From an uncultured Oscillospiraceae bacterium (GTDB taxonomy: Bacteria > Bacillota_A > Clostridia > Oscillospirales > Oscillospiraceae), in assembly GCA_900769845.1 (NCBI GenBank), contig CAAGIF010000084.1, positions 1 through 20,340 of the forward strand: DNA of 20,340 nucleotides, in the 5' to 3' direction. The translations under genes and the position numbers were made by a program. The notes beneath the pieces are model-generated. The model ran no database searches. It worked only from the letters and a program-made list of their open reading frames with translations, and was not told the origin of the DNA. This document shows positions 14,234-20,340 of the stretch, piece by piece. Every line of letters starts with the position of its first letter. Within the stretch, counting starts at the first letter, position 1.

Positions 14234-14259
14234 AAAGCCGCCGGAAACCCGGCGGCTTT
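14234..14259. terminator. Bidirectional terminator GNAT / ARMT1-like gene
   Basis: An 11-bp stem AAAGCCGCCGG (14234-14244) with CCGGCGGCTTT (14249-14259). The minus strand continues with TTTTTG (strong), the plus strand with CTTTCTCG-type T-rich sequence. It serves the convergent GNAT and ARMT1-like genes. Confidence 0.9.
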
Positions 14260-14266
14260 CTCGTTC

Positions 14267-15139
14267 TTATTCTCTTTCTTTAACCAGCAGGGGGGTCAGC
14301 TTAGGTTTGTCAAACAGCCGGACAAACCGGGGGCATTTTACAAGAAACGCGTAATATACATTCAAGCCGCAGCCATACATGGTCTCCGTATTGCCCTGAC
14401 CCTTGGCGAGAATCACATCCGCTTCCACCAGCGCCTTGCGGGCTTCGTCTCCCAGAAGATCGATCTGGGTTCCGGGAACCCGGTTTCCGTTATCGATAAC
14501 GGGAAAGGGAATTCCCACCAGCTCCGCATCCTGCCGGGTAGCATCGTTCACCGTGGGGGCGCCCCGGACGCAGAAGGTGATGGCAAGATTCGGGAATGCC
14601 CGGTGAATCTGCTCCCCCAGGATCCGGTCAAAGCCGATCTCCCCCGCATTGTCCGTCAGGTACAGCAGCTTCTTTCCCGCAGAAAGATCCCGGATCAGTC
14701 CCCGGTAGACTTCCTCATCCAGTTCCATACGGGACGCTTCGGAAAGAAGTCTGTCCAATACCTCAAAACTAACCTCCCCCTGAAGGGCGGAAAAGTCCAG
14801 ATAATTGCCTAAAACAGCATATTTCAGCGCTGCCAGCACCGGATCTTCCGATGCCTCCACCCGGCTGCGAATGGCATCCATCCGTTCCAGCACGAACCGG
14901 TTAGAAAGCTCCTTTTCTTCCCGGAACCGGTCCGGGTCCAGTCCGTAATGCTTTTGGAGCAGATCTGCAGCCCCGGGATTGAACCAGGGGGAGCTGACCC
15001 CCTCCGGCGCATCCAGATACATCTGCAGTAACTCCCGGGCAAAGGCCGTTGCCTGTTCTTCCGTTCCCAGTTCCCGGGCTACGGTCAAATTCCGCCGAAG
15101 ATGGCACTCCAGGCACAGAGAATCAAAGGAAACACTCAT
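14267..15139 (-). CDS. ARMT1-like / DUF89 family damage-control phosphatase
   Basis: A 290-residue cytoplasmic protein of the DUF89 family. A CLECHLRR motif (C9, C12) starts the protein, as in prokaryotic members. The catalytic core has DNAGEIGFD (163-171), RGAPTVND (192-199), a further IDNGNR (215-220) and AKGQGNTE (245-252). These are the metal- and phosphate-binding residues of the fold. Characterised relatives are metal-dependent phosphatases acting on sugar phosphates and other potentially harmful phosphometabolites ('damage control'). The exact substrate here is unknown. It is the last gene of the murI-udk-HAD-DUF89 operon, 13 bases after the HAD stop, with GGAGG upstream of ATG at 15139. 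Confidence 0.88.
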   Translation of the reverse strand: MSVSFDSLCLECHLRRNLTVARELGTEEQATAFARELLQMYLDAPEGVSSPWFNPGAADLLQKHYGLDPDRFREEKELSNRFVLERMDAIRSRVEASEDPVLAALKYAVLGNYLDFSALQGEVSFEVLDRLLSEASRMELDEEVYRGLIRDLSAGKKLLYLTDNAGEIGFDRILGEQIHRAFPNLAITFCVRGAPTVNDATRQDAELVGIPFPVIDNGNRVPGTQIDLLGDEARKALVEADVILAKGQGNTETMYGCGLNVYYAFLVKCPRFVRLFDKPKLTPLLVKERE

Positions 15140-15152
15140 AGAAAAGCCTCCG

Positions 15153-15776
15153 TCACAGTGTCAGCAGATCGGCAAACCGGTCAATCGTCTTCCAGCAATG
15201 CTCCGGTGTTCCGAACCCATAGCGGCAGTGGATGAAGGGAATTCCCGCAAGATCTGCGGCGACCTGGTCTGCCAGGGTATCGCCAATATAGCAGGCGGAC
15301 CGGATACCATGGGCATCCATCAGCATCCGGATGGTCTCCGCTTTGGTTTTTCCCGTATCCCCGTAGCAGAGATTCCCCTGAATCAAATGTTCAATCCCCA
15401 TTTTACCCATACAGAGCTGAGGGTAGCCCCTCAAACTGTTGCTGACGATAAACAGGCGATGTTTTTCGGACAGTTTCTCCAGAGTTTCCGTCACATCGGG
15501 ATAACCGATATCCAGGTCATTTTCTTCCATGTACCGCTGTCCCCGGTTGATGCACCGGCGAACCAGCTCATGCCGGAAATCCACGGGTAGTTCTGGCATC
15601 AGAACGTCTCCGATCTCCTCCGCCACCTTGCCGAACAGACTGGTCAGTGCCTGGGGCGTGGTGGAAAATCGGGCAAGTCCCTCCTCCCGGAGCTGAAGAT
15701 TATAACCCGCAGCAATGGGTTCCCGGGGATCCCACAAAGTTCCGTCAATATCAAAAATCAGACTTTCAAATTCCAA
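15153..15776 (-). CDS. HAD family hydrolase (phosphoglycolate phosphatase-like)
   Basis: A 207-residue HAD phosphatase. Motif I is IFDIDGTLWD with nucleophile D9 and acid/base D11. Motif II is FIVSNS. Motif III lysine lies in GDTGKTKAETI. Motif IV is IGDTLADQVAADLAG. A helical cap between motifs I and II resembles the Gph/PGMB type. The frame has no usable ATG near its start. It begins with TTG (15776-15774), which is preceded at suitable spacing by GGAGG inside the end of udk, and only one base separates it from the udk stop. The substrate is unknown, but position in an operon with a DUF89 phosphatase and uridine kinase suggests a nucleotide or sugar-phosphate clean-up role (inference). Confidence 0.88.
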   Translation of the reverse strand: MEFESLIFDIDGTLWDPREPIAAGYNLQLREEGLARFSTTPQALTSLFGKVAEEIGDVLMPELPVDFRHELVRRCINRGQRYMEENDLDIGYPDVTETLEKLSEKHRLFIVSNSLRGYPQLCMGKMGIEHLIQGNLCYGDTGKTKAETIRMLMDAHGIRSACYIGDTLADQVAADLAGIPFIHCRYGFGTPEHCWKTIDRFADLLTL

Positions 15777-15777
15777 G

Positions 15778-16410
15778 TCAGCCTGCCTCCGCGTTGTCGA
15801 TATGGCGCTGGATGCTGCCCATGATCATATCCAGCGCAACCAGATTCTTGCCGCCCTCGGGAACCACGATATCCGCATACTTCTTGCTGGGTTCCACATA
15901 CCGCTCGTGCATGGGCTTGACGGTCTGCTGATACTGGTTCAGTACACTCTCCAGGGTACGGCCCCGCTTGGTCACATCCCGCTTGATTCGGCGGCACAGC
16001 CGCACATCGGCATCGGTGTCCACAAAGATCTTGATATCCATGAGGTTCCGAAGTTCTTCGTTCTCGAAGATCAGAATGCCCTCTACAATGATCACGCTCT
16101 TGGGCACGATCCGCAGGGTTTCATCGCTGCGGTTGTGGGTGGTGAAATCATACACGGGGCAATCAATTTCATGTCCGTGGCGCAGCAGGTCCAGATGCCG
16201 GGCCATCAGATCCGTTTCCAGAGCCGCCGGTTCGTCATAGTTGATCTTGCAGCGCTCTTCATAGCTCAGTTCGTCCTGGCGGTAATAATAATTGTCGTGG
16301 CTGAGCACCGTGACCACATCGCCGAACCGGTTGATGATATTTTTCATCAGAGTGGTTTTGCCGCTGCCGGTTCCTCCGGCGATACCGATAACCAGAATAT
16401 GCTTGTCCAT
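15778..16410 (-). CDS. udk: Uridine kinase
   Basis: A 210-residue cytoplasmic P-loop kinase that phosphorylates uridine and cytidine to UMP and CMP. The Walker A motif GIAGGTGSGKTT is at 9-20, followed by LSHDNYYYRQDELSYEER and YDEPAALETDLMARHL, which bind the nucleoside. YDFTTHNRSDET, VIIVEGILIFENEELRN, and the lid arginines in RLCRRIKRDVTKRGR complete the family pattern. The start has GGAGGAG upstream. It is second in the operon, 18 bases after murI. With upp at 17910 it gives the window two pyrimidine-salvage enzymes in separate operons. Confidence 0.95.
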   Translation of the reverse strand: MDKHILVIGIAGGTGSGKTTLMKNIINRFGDVVTVLSHDNYYYRQDELSYEERCKINYDEPAALETDLMARHLDLLRHGHEIDCPVYDFTTHNRSDETLRIVPKSVIIVEGILIFENEELRNLMDIKIFVDTDADVRLCRRIKRDVTKRGRTLESVLNQYQQTVKPMHERYVEPSKKYADIVVPEGGKNLVALDMIMGSIQRHIDNAEAG

Positions 16411-16428
16411 GACGATCTCCTCCGATTG

Positions 16429-17202
16429 TTATTCGTTTTGATCCAGAAGTTTTCTGGCAAGGCGCTCCGTTTCCGAATCGCCGGAACTGGTTTTGAATAA
16501 GATTTGTCCCTGACCGCTGCCCAAAAGGTCGGCGCGCTCCAGCCGGCGGCGGGTTTCCTTCGCCGTGCCCAGACCGCCGTGAAGCAGCATGGTCTCCGAT
16601 CCCAGGATCGCCCCGATCTGCTTGCTGACAAAGGGATAGTGGGTGCAGCCCAGTACCAGGGCATCCAGCCGTCCCACATAGGGATCCAAAATTTCGTGGA
16701 GCAGCGCTGTCATTTCGGAGCTGTCGGTTTTCCCAGCCTCGATCAGAGGCACGAGCCCCGGCGCTGGGATCTTGAACACCCTGCAGCCCCCCTCCAGCCG
16801 GTTCACCAGCGCGTCGAATTTTTCCTCCCGCAAGGTAACCTCCGTGGCCATGACGCCCAAATTGCCCCCGGGGAAATGATCCGCCGCCAATTTCACCGCC
16901 GGTTCGATCCCCACGATGATTAGCTCCGGGTATTTTGCCCGCAGATCTTCGATAGCCGCTGCGGTCGCCGTATTGCATGCCACCACCAGGGCCTTTATGG
17001 GGTACATTTTCAAAATATGTTCCACGGCCGCCATGGTCAGCGCCCGAACCTGGTCGGTGGGTCTGCTGCCATAGGGAGCATTGGCGCAATCGCCGTAGTA
17101 AAGGTATCTTTCCCCGGGCATGATCTGCCGGAGTTTCCGCAGTACGCTGATGCCGCCTACGCCGGAGTCGAAAACAGCGATATATTGATCCTTGCTGAAC
17201 AT
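16429..17202 (-). CDS. murI: Glutamate racemase
   Basis: A 257-residue cytoplasmic enzyme that makes D-glutamate for peptidoglycan. The two catalytic cysteines are visible: C76 in VVACNTATAAAI and C186 in LVLGCTHYPFV. FDSGVGGISVL (11-21) and YGDCANAPYGS are also diagnostic. The start at 17202 (MFSKDQY) fits the family N-terminus, although its ribosome binding site (GGTGAG) is ordinary. The open frame extends much further upstream, but that part covers the promoter and has no family match. It leads the operon murI-udk-HAD-DUF89. Confidence 0.95.
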   Translation of the reverse strand: MFSKDQYIAVFDSGVGGISVLRKLRQIMPGERYLYYGDCANAPYGSRPTDQVRALTMAAVEHILKMYPIKALVVACNTATAAAIEDLRAKYPELIIVGIEPAVKLAADHFPGGNLGVMATEVTLREEKFDALVNRLEGGCRVFKIPAPGLVPLIEAGKTDSSEMTALLHEILDPYVGRLDALVLGCTHYPFVSKQIGAILGSETMLLHGGLGTAKETRRRLERADLLGSGQGQILFKTSSGDSETERLARKLLDQNE

Positions 17203-17225
17203 GGTCTCACCAACTTTCTTTCCCC

Positions 17226-17254
17226 ATTCTACCAAATCTTCCGTCGCCTTGCAA
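17226..17254 (-). promoter_or_regulatory. Promoter of murI operon
   Basis: On the minus strand, TTGCAA (17254-17249), a 17-base spacer and TAGAAT (17231-17226). It lies back to back with the plus-strand promoter at 17262; the two -35 boxes are 7 bases apart. Confidence 0.8.
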
Positions 17255-17261
17255 CGGTTCA

Positions 17262-17290
17262 TTGACTTTTTCCTGTTTTTTTGATATGGT
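17262..17290 (+). promoter_or_regulatory. Promoter of cysteine hydrolase gene
   Basis: TTGACT (17262-17267), a 17-base spacer and TATGGT (17285-17290). The predicted start is about 22 bases before the ATG at 17319. Confidence 0.7.
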
Positions 17291-17318
17291 TGCCTTACCA
17301 AAACTGGAGGTATGGTAT

Positions 17319-17852
17319 ATGGACCGGTATTTATTTGTGATTGATTATCAGAATGACTTTGTGGACGGCGCTCTGGGCTTTCCCGGCGCAGAAAAGCTGG
17401 ACGAAAGGATCGCCGCAAAGATTCGCGCCTACGGCAAGGGAAAGGTCCTCTTCACCCGGGACACCCATTTCGAAAACTACCTGACCACCCGGGAGGGAAA
17501 GAATCTCCCCGTTCCCCACTGCATTAAGGGCAGCCAGGGCTGGCAGGTCTACGGCGAAACTGCAAAGGCATTGGCAGAGGTGGAGGCCCCCGGTATCGAC
17601 AAGCTGGTGTTCGGTATGGATGTTACCGACCCCGCCACCGCAGCGGTACTGCCGGAGCGCGCCGACGAAATTGAGCTTGTGGGTCTGGTGAGCAACATCT
17701 GCGTAGTTTCCAACGCCGTGGTTCTCCAGAGTAAGTACCCCGAAGCAACGATCATCGTGGACGCTGCCTGCACCGATTCCTTTGACAAAGCCCTTCACAA
17801 AAAGGTTTTGGATGTGCTGACAGGATTCCAGGTCACCGTCATCAACCGATAA
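17319..17852 (+). CDS. Nicotinamidase/isochorismatase-like cysteine hydrolase
   Basis: A 177-residue single-domain protein. The isochorismatase-fold triad can be placed at D9 (VIDYQNDFVDG), K95 (GIDKLVFGM) and C128 (LVSNICVVSNA). TRDTHFENYL (47-55) occupies the place of the metal-binding segment of nicotinamidases (PncA), and PVPHCIKGSQGW is the usual following motif. Nicotinamidase activity, converting nicotinamide to nicotinate for NAD recycling, is likely but not certain; close relatives are also annotated only as cysteine hydrolases. The start has GGAGG 8 bases upstream; the open frame begins 19 codons earlier, over the promoter. It is monocistronic, divergent from murI. Confidence 0.88.
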   Translation: MDRYLFVIDYQNDFVDGALGFPGAEKLDERIAAKIRAYGKGKVLFTRDTHFENYLTTREGKNLPVPHCIKGSQGWQVYGETAKALAEVEAPGIDKLVFGMDVTDPATAAVLPERADEIELVGLVSNICVVSNAVVLQSKYPEATIIVDAACTDSFDKALHKKVLDVLTGFQVTVINR

Positions 17853-17872
17853 TCCTTAAAAAAGAATACGCA

Positions 17873-17904
17873 AAGGACACCTGCCCCGGGAGGCAGGTGT
17901 CCTT
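17873..17904. terminator. Bidirectional terminator cysteine hydrolase / upp
   Basis: A 13-bp perfect stem (17873-17885 with 17892-17904), 6-base loop. It is followed on the plus strand by ATTCTTTACTT and on the minus strand, a little later, by a T6 run. Confidence 0.85.
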
Positions 17905-17909
17905 ATTCT

Positions 17910-18539
17910 TTACTTCGTGCCGAAAATGCGGTCGCCGGCATCGCCCAGACCGGGAACGATATAGGCGTGTTCATTCAGTTTTTCGTCCAGCGCTGCCAGA
18001 TACAGCTCCACATCGGGATGGGCCTCGGTAACGGTCTTAACACCCTCGGGGCAGCCGATGATGTTCATCATGGTAATGTTCTTGCAGCCGTGCTTCTTCA
18101 GGAAATCAATGGCTGCCACAGCGCTGCCGCCGGTGGCCAGCATGGGATCCACCACGAAAACCTGGCGGTTTTCAATATCCTCGGGGAGCTTGCAGTAGTA
18201 TTCCACAGGCATGTGGGTCTCGGGATCCCGGTACAGGCCAATGTGGCCGATCTTGGCGGAGGGGATCATATCCACCATGGAATCCACCATGCCCAGACCT
18301 GCCCGGAGGATGGGGACGATCGCCAGCTTCTTGCCTGCCAGCTTCCGGCACTTGGCCATGGCCACGGGGGTCTGGACCTCCACCTCTTCGGTGGGCAGGT
18401 TCCGGGTGGCCTCGTAGCACATCAGACCGGCGATCTCGCTGATCAGCTCCCGGAATTCCTTAACGGGGGTCTCCTTGTCCCGGAGGATCGCCAGCTTGTG
18501 GTGAATCAGAGGATGATCCATAATGTAAACGTTTGCCAT
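17910..18539 (-). CDS. upp: Uracil phosphoribosyltransferase
   Basis: A 209-residue cytoplasmic enzyme, uracil + PRPP to UMP. Landmarks are LRAGLGMVD (79-87), the PRPP loop [12 protein letters not shown] (129-140), IIGCPEGVK and the C-terminal uracil-binding [16 protein letters not shown]. Length is normal. The start ATG has AAGGAGAT upstream. It lies 31 bases after tsaB with no clear promoter between, so it is probably the last gene of a prfA-tsaE-tsaB-upp transcript, ending at the hairpin at 17873. No uraA-type permease is adjacent. Confidence 0.96.
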   Translation of the reverse strand: MANVYIMDHPLIHHKLAILRDKETPVKEFRELISEIAGLMCYEATRNLPTEEVEVQTPVAMAKCRKLAGKKLAIVPILRAGLGMVDSMVDMIPSAKIGHIGLYRDPETHMPVEYYCKLPEDIENRQVFVVDPMLATGGSAVAAIDFLKKHGCKNITMMNIIGCPEGVKTVTEAHPDVELYLAALDEKLNEHAYIVPGLGDAGDRIFGTK

Positions 18540-18570
18540 AGTTCTCTATCTCCTTCTTAATTGATTATGA

Positions 18571-19278
18571 TTAAGATTCCTTTTGCATTCTTTCCAGGCG
18601 CTCCCGCTCGGCCTGGCTCAGGCGCAGGTAATTGGGGGCCAGGGCGGCACCGTCGCCGGTCTCCCCGGCAGCCAGCTTTCCCTCCGCCAGCAGCGCCGCG
18701 CCAACGGCCCGCTGGTGCATCCGATGCTCCGGCGGCAGCACCAGATTGGGAACTACCTCTTTCAGAGTATGATAGCACAGATTACTGCCGTCGCCCACCA
18801 AAAAAATGGGTTCTTCCAGAGCCTTCAGCTCCTCCGCCAGATCGGAAAGGGCAATGGCCCGATCCTCCCGGAGCCGCTGAATCTCACCGTGGTTTACATA
18901 AAACAGCGCATTGTAGACCTGGCTTCGGCGGGCATCCATCACCGGGCAGATATATCCCTGCCAGGCACCCAGACTCACCGCCATGGCCTCCAGGGTGGAA
19001 ATGCCGAAGCAGGGAAGCTCCGCGCCCCAGGCCAGACCCTTGGCGGCAGCTACGCCAATGCGCACGCCGGTAAAGGAACCGGGCCCCTCCGCCACGGCAA
19101 CGGCAGACAGGTCCTTCACGGACTTGCCGGCGGCCTTCAGCAGGTCCTCCGCCATAACCATCAGGGTCTGGCTATGGGTCATGCCGGTATTCTGGTAGCT
19201 TTCTCCCAGCAGCTTGCCGTTTTCCGTCAGCGCCACGGAAGCAGCCTTGGCGCTGGTCTCAAATGCTAAGATCAGCAA
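18571..19278 (-). CDS. tsaB: tRNA t6A biosynthesis protein TsaB
   Basis: A 235-residue ASKHA-fold protein. With TsaD and TsaE it transfers threonylcarbamoyl to A37 of ANN-decoding tRNAs. The family pattern is visible: LILAFETSAKAASVAL at the start, THSQTLMVM, AVAEGPGSFTGVRIGVAAAKGLAW and CPVMDARRSQVYNALF. The start is a TTG at 19278-19276, preceded by GGAGGGGA, just before LILAFETS. The frame extends 55 codons further up, but that part overlies tsaE and has no family match. It overlaps the end of tsaE by 20 bases, a normal arrangement. In many Firmicutes rimI and/or tsaD follow; here upp does. Confidence 0.93.
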   Translation of the reverse strand: MLILAFETSAKAASVALTENGKLLGESYQNTGMTHSQTLMVMAEDLLKAAGKSVKDLSAVAVAEGPGSFTGVRIGVAAAKGLAWGAELPCFGISTLEAMAVSLGAWQGYICPVMDARRSQVYNALFYVNHGEIQRLREDRAIALSDLAEELKALEEPIFLVGDGSNLCYHTLKEVVPNLVLPPEHRMHQRAVGAALLAEGKLAAGETGDGAALAPNYLRLSQAERERLERMQKES

Positions 19279-19696
19279 GAAAATCCCCTCCTTCCAGGGT
19301 GATCCGCCGGGATTCCTCCCCGGTTTTTTCGATGGTGACGGTAACGGCCCCTTCCAGGGCATCCGCCACGTTCTCGCTCCATTCCACGGCGCAGACACCG
19401 CTTCGGTCCAGGTAGTCCTCCCAGCCGATGTCCCAGAGGTCATCGGAGGATGCCAGCCGGTACATATCGAAATGGAACAGGGGCAGCCGCCCGCCTAAGT
19501 ATTCGTTGACGATGGTGTAGGTGGGACTGGTAACGGGCTCGGCATAGCCCAATCCCCGGGCCAGACCCCGGGTAAAGGCGGTTTTGCCGGCACCCAGGTC
19601 ACCCCGGTAGGCGATGACCGTCCCCGCCGGGATCACCCGTCCCAGCGCCGCCCCCACAGCTTCCGTTTCCGCCGGGGAATTTGTTATAAAAATCAT
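19259..19696 (-). CDS. tsaE: tRNA t6A biosynthesis ATPase TsaE
   Basis: A 145-residue P-loop ATPase that drives the TsaB-TsaD cycle. The Walker A RGDLGAGKTAFTRGLA has K38 and T39 at the nucleotide site. SPTYTIVNEY (switch I-like), LFHFDMYRL and CAVEWSEN (with E in the conserved WxE) follow. Length is normal. The start at 19696 has AGGGG 8 bases upstream, a modest ribosome binding site. It lies 55 bases after prfA and overlaps tsaB by 20 bases. Confidence 0.95.
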   Translation of the reverse strand: MIFITNSPAETEAVGAALGRVIPAGTVIAYRGDLGAGKTAFTRGLARGLGYAEPVTSPTYTIVNEYLGGRLPLFHFDMYRLASSDDLWDIGWEDYLDRSGVCAVEWSENVADALEGAVTVTIEKTGEESRRITLEGGDFLADLSI

Positions 19697-19751
19697 AGTA
19701 GTTACCCCTATGTGAAGTTTTCCGAATCCAGCCTTCCCCCAGGGGAAAGGC

Positions 19752-20340
19752 TTATTTTGCGGCGTTTTTCAGCTTCTCCGCCTGGTCGGCATTGGCCAGG
19801 GCATTGATGATCTCATCCAGGTCGCCGTCCATGATGGCGTCAATGCGGTAAAGGGTCAGGCCGATCCGGTGGTCCGTCACCCGGCCCTGGGGGAAATTAT
19901 AGGTGCGGATCCGCTCGTTGCGCATACCGGTGCCCACCTGGCTTTTCCGCAGACCGGTAAATTCCGACTCCACCCGGCTCTGTTCGATTTCATAGAGCTT
20001 GGATGCCAGCATTTTCATACACTTTTCCCGGTTCTGGAGCTGGCTGCGTTCCTCCTGACAGGCGACCACAATGCCGGAGGGCTTGTGGATCAGCCGCACA
20101 GCAGAGGAGGTTTTGTTGACGTGCTGACCGCCGGCACCGGAGGCCCGGAACACCTGCATTTCAATAGCGCCGGGATCGATTTGCACATCCACCTCTTCCA
20201 TTTCCGGCAGCACAGCCACCGTAGCAGTGGAGGTGTGGACCCGGCCGCCGGACTCTGTTTCCGGCACCCGCTGGACCCGATGAACGCCGGACTCATACTT
20301 CATTCGGGAATAGGCCCCCTGTCCGGTAATGACAAAATCC
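19752..20340 (-). CDS. prfA: Peptide chain release factor 1 (C-terminal part, runs off right edge)
   Basis: The C-terminal 196 codons or so; the gene continues beyond the right edge (in-frame residues upstream of the ATG at 20303 read [12 protein letters not shown], so that ATG is internal). The RF1 stop-codon recognition region [22 protein letters not shown] is present, lacking the SPF motif of RF2. The peptidyl-tRNA hydrolysis motif GGQ lies in [16 protein letters not shown]1 reads UAA and UAG. It is upstream of tsaE-tsaB-upp on the same strand. Confidence 0.95.
   Translation of the reverse strand, partial: DFVITGQGAYSRMKYESGVHRVQRVPETESGGRVHTSTATVAVLPEMEEVDVQIDPGAIEMQVFRASGAGGQHVNKTSSAVRLIHKPSGIVVACQEERSQLQNREKCMKMLASKLYEIEQSRVESEFTGLRKSQVGTGMRNERIRTYNFPQGRVTDHRIGLTLYRIDAIMDGDLDEIINALANADQAEKLKNAAK

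Noticed and set aside
16259..17089. 276-codon minus-strand frame overlapping murI and udk
   Set aside because: A different frame on the same strand as murI/udk, glycine/arginine-rich and without family features; both true genes have catalytic motifs.
17203..17418. 72-codon upstream extension of murI
   Set aside because: It contains the murI promoter and the start of the divergent gene; glutamate racemases begin near MFSKDQYIAVFDSG.
19730..19752. Hairpin AGCCTT-CCCC / GGGG-AAAGGCT between prfA and tsaE as a terminator
   Set aside because: No T run follows on the minus strand (GGATTCGG comes next), and tsaE is close downstream. It may be a processing or weak attenuation site, but a terminator call is not supported.
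1..20340. CRISPR array, transposase, phage genes, tRNA genes, toxin-antitoxin pairs
   Set aside because: Looked for on both strands; no repeat-spacer pattern, no recognisable mobile-element protein, no tRNA cloverleaf and no small paired genes were seen.

Overview
The window reads as chromosomal DNA from a low-to-mid GC Gram-positive anaerobe of the Clostridia, probably a gut Oscillospirales-like bacterium. This is inferred from strong GGAGG ribosome binding sites, sigma-A type promoters with 17-base spacers, compact operons ending in GC-rich hairpins, class II (Firmicutes-type) GalT, ECF S components controlled by riboswitches, and the family resemblance of RF1, UPP and the M3 peptidase. I see no phage, transposon, CRISPR array or tRNA gene. 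Nearly all the DNA is housekeeping or nutrient-related, and most of the unusual content is in RNA-level control regions.

Left edge (1-357): no gene, but two tandem near-consensus promoters on the minus strand fire into a structured, AT-rich leader that runs off the left end. This is the layout expected upstream of an rRNA operon. Next, on the minus strand, come a two-CBS-domain protein (358-801) and a FolT-like ECF S component with an unusual C-terminal extension (899-1993). The latter lies behind a promoter, a tetrahydrofolate (THF) riboswitch and a terminator. An M3-family oligopeptidase follows (2377-4077).

Centre: a plus-strand pair, MBOAT acyltransferase plus DHHW/SGNH-like protein (4279-7132), probably O-acetylates a cell-surface polymer. 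It converges on the galK-galT Leloir operon (7180-9917, minus strand). Divergent from galK is pyroglutamyl peptidase pcp (10091-10669). It is followed at once by a perfect-consensus promoter, a preQ1-I riboswitch, two successive terminator-like hairpins and the queuosine-precursor S component queT (10837-11343). A D,D-carboxypeptidase (11368-12432, minus) is divergent from an overlapping DUF2156-GNAT pair (12563-14222, plus).

Right part: a minus-strand operon murI-udk-HAD phosphatase-ARMT1/DUF89-like (17202 down to 14267) joins cell-wall D-glutamate supply, pyrimidine salvage and two phosphatase-type 'clean-up' enzymes. Divergent from murI is a nicotinamidase/isochorismatase-like cysteine hydrolase (17319-17852). 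The right edge is a minus-strand string prfA (partial) - tsaE - tsaB - upp, joining translation termination, t6A tRNA modification and uracil salvage.

I do not see an obvious wholly new system. The best leads are the composite preQ1 leader, the THF-riboswitch-controlled FolT with a predicted extracytoplasmic domain, and the murI-udk-HAD-ARMT1 operon.
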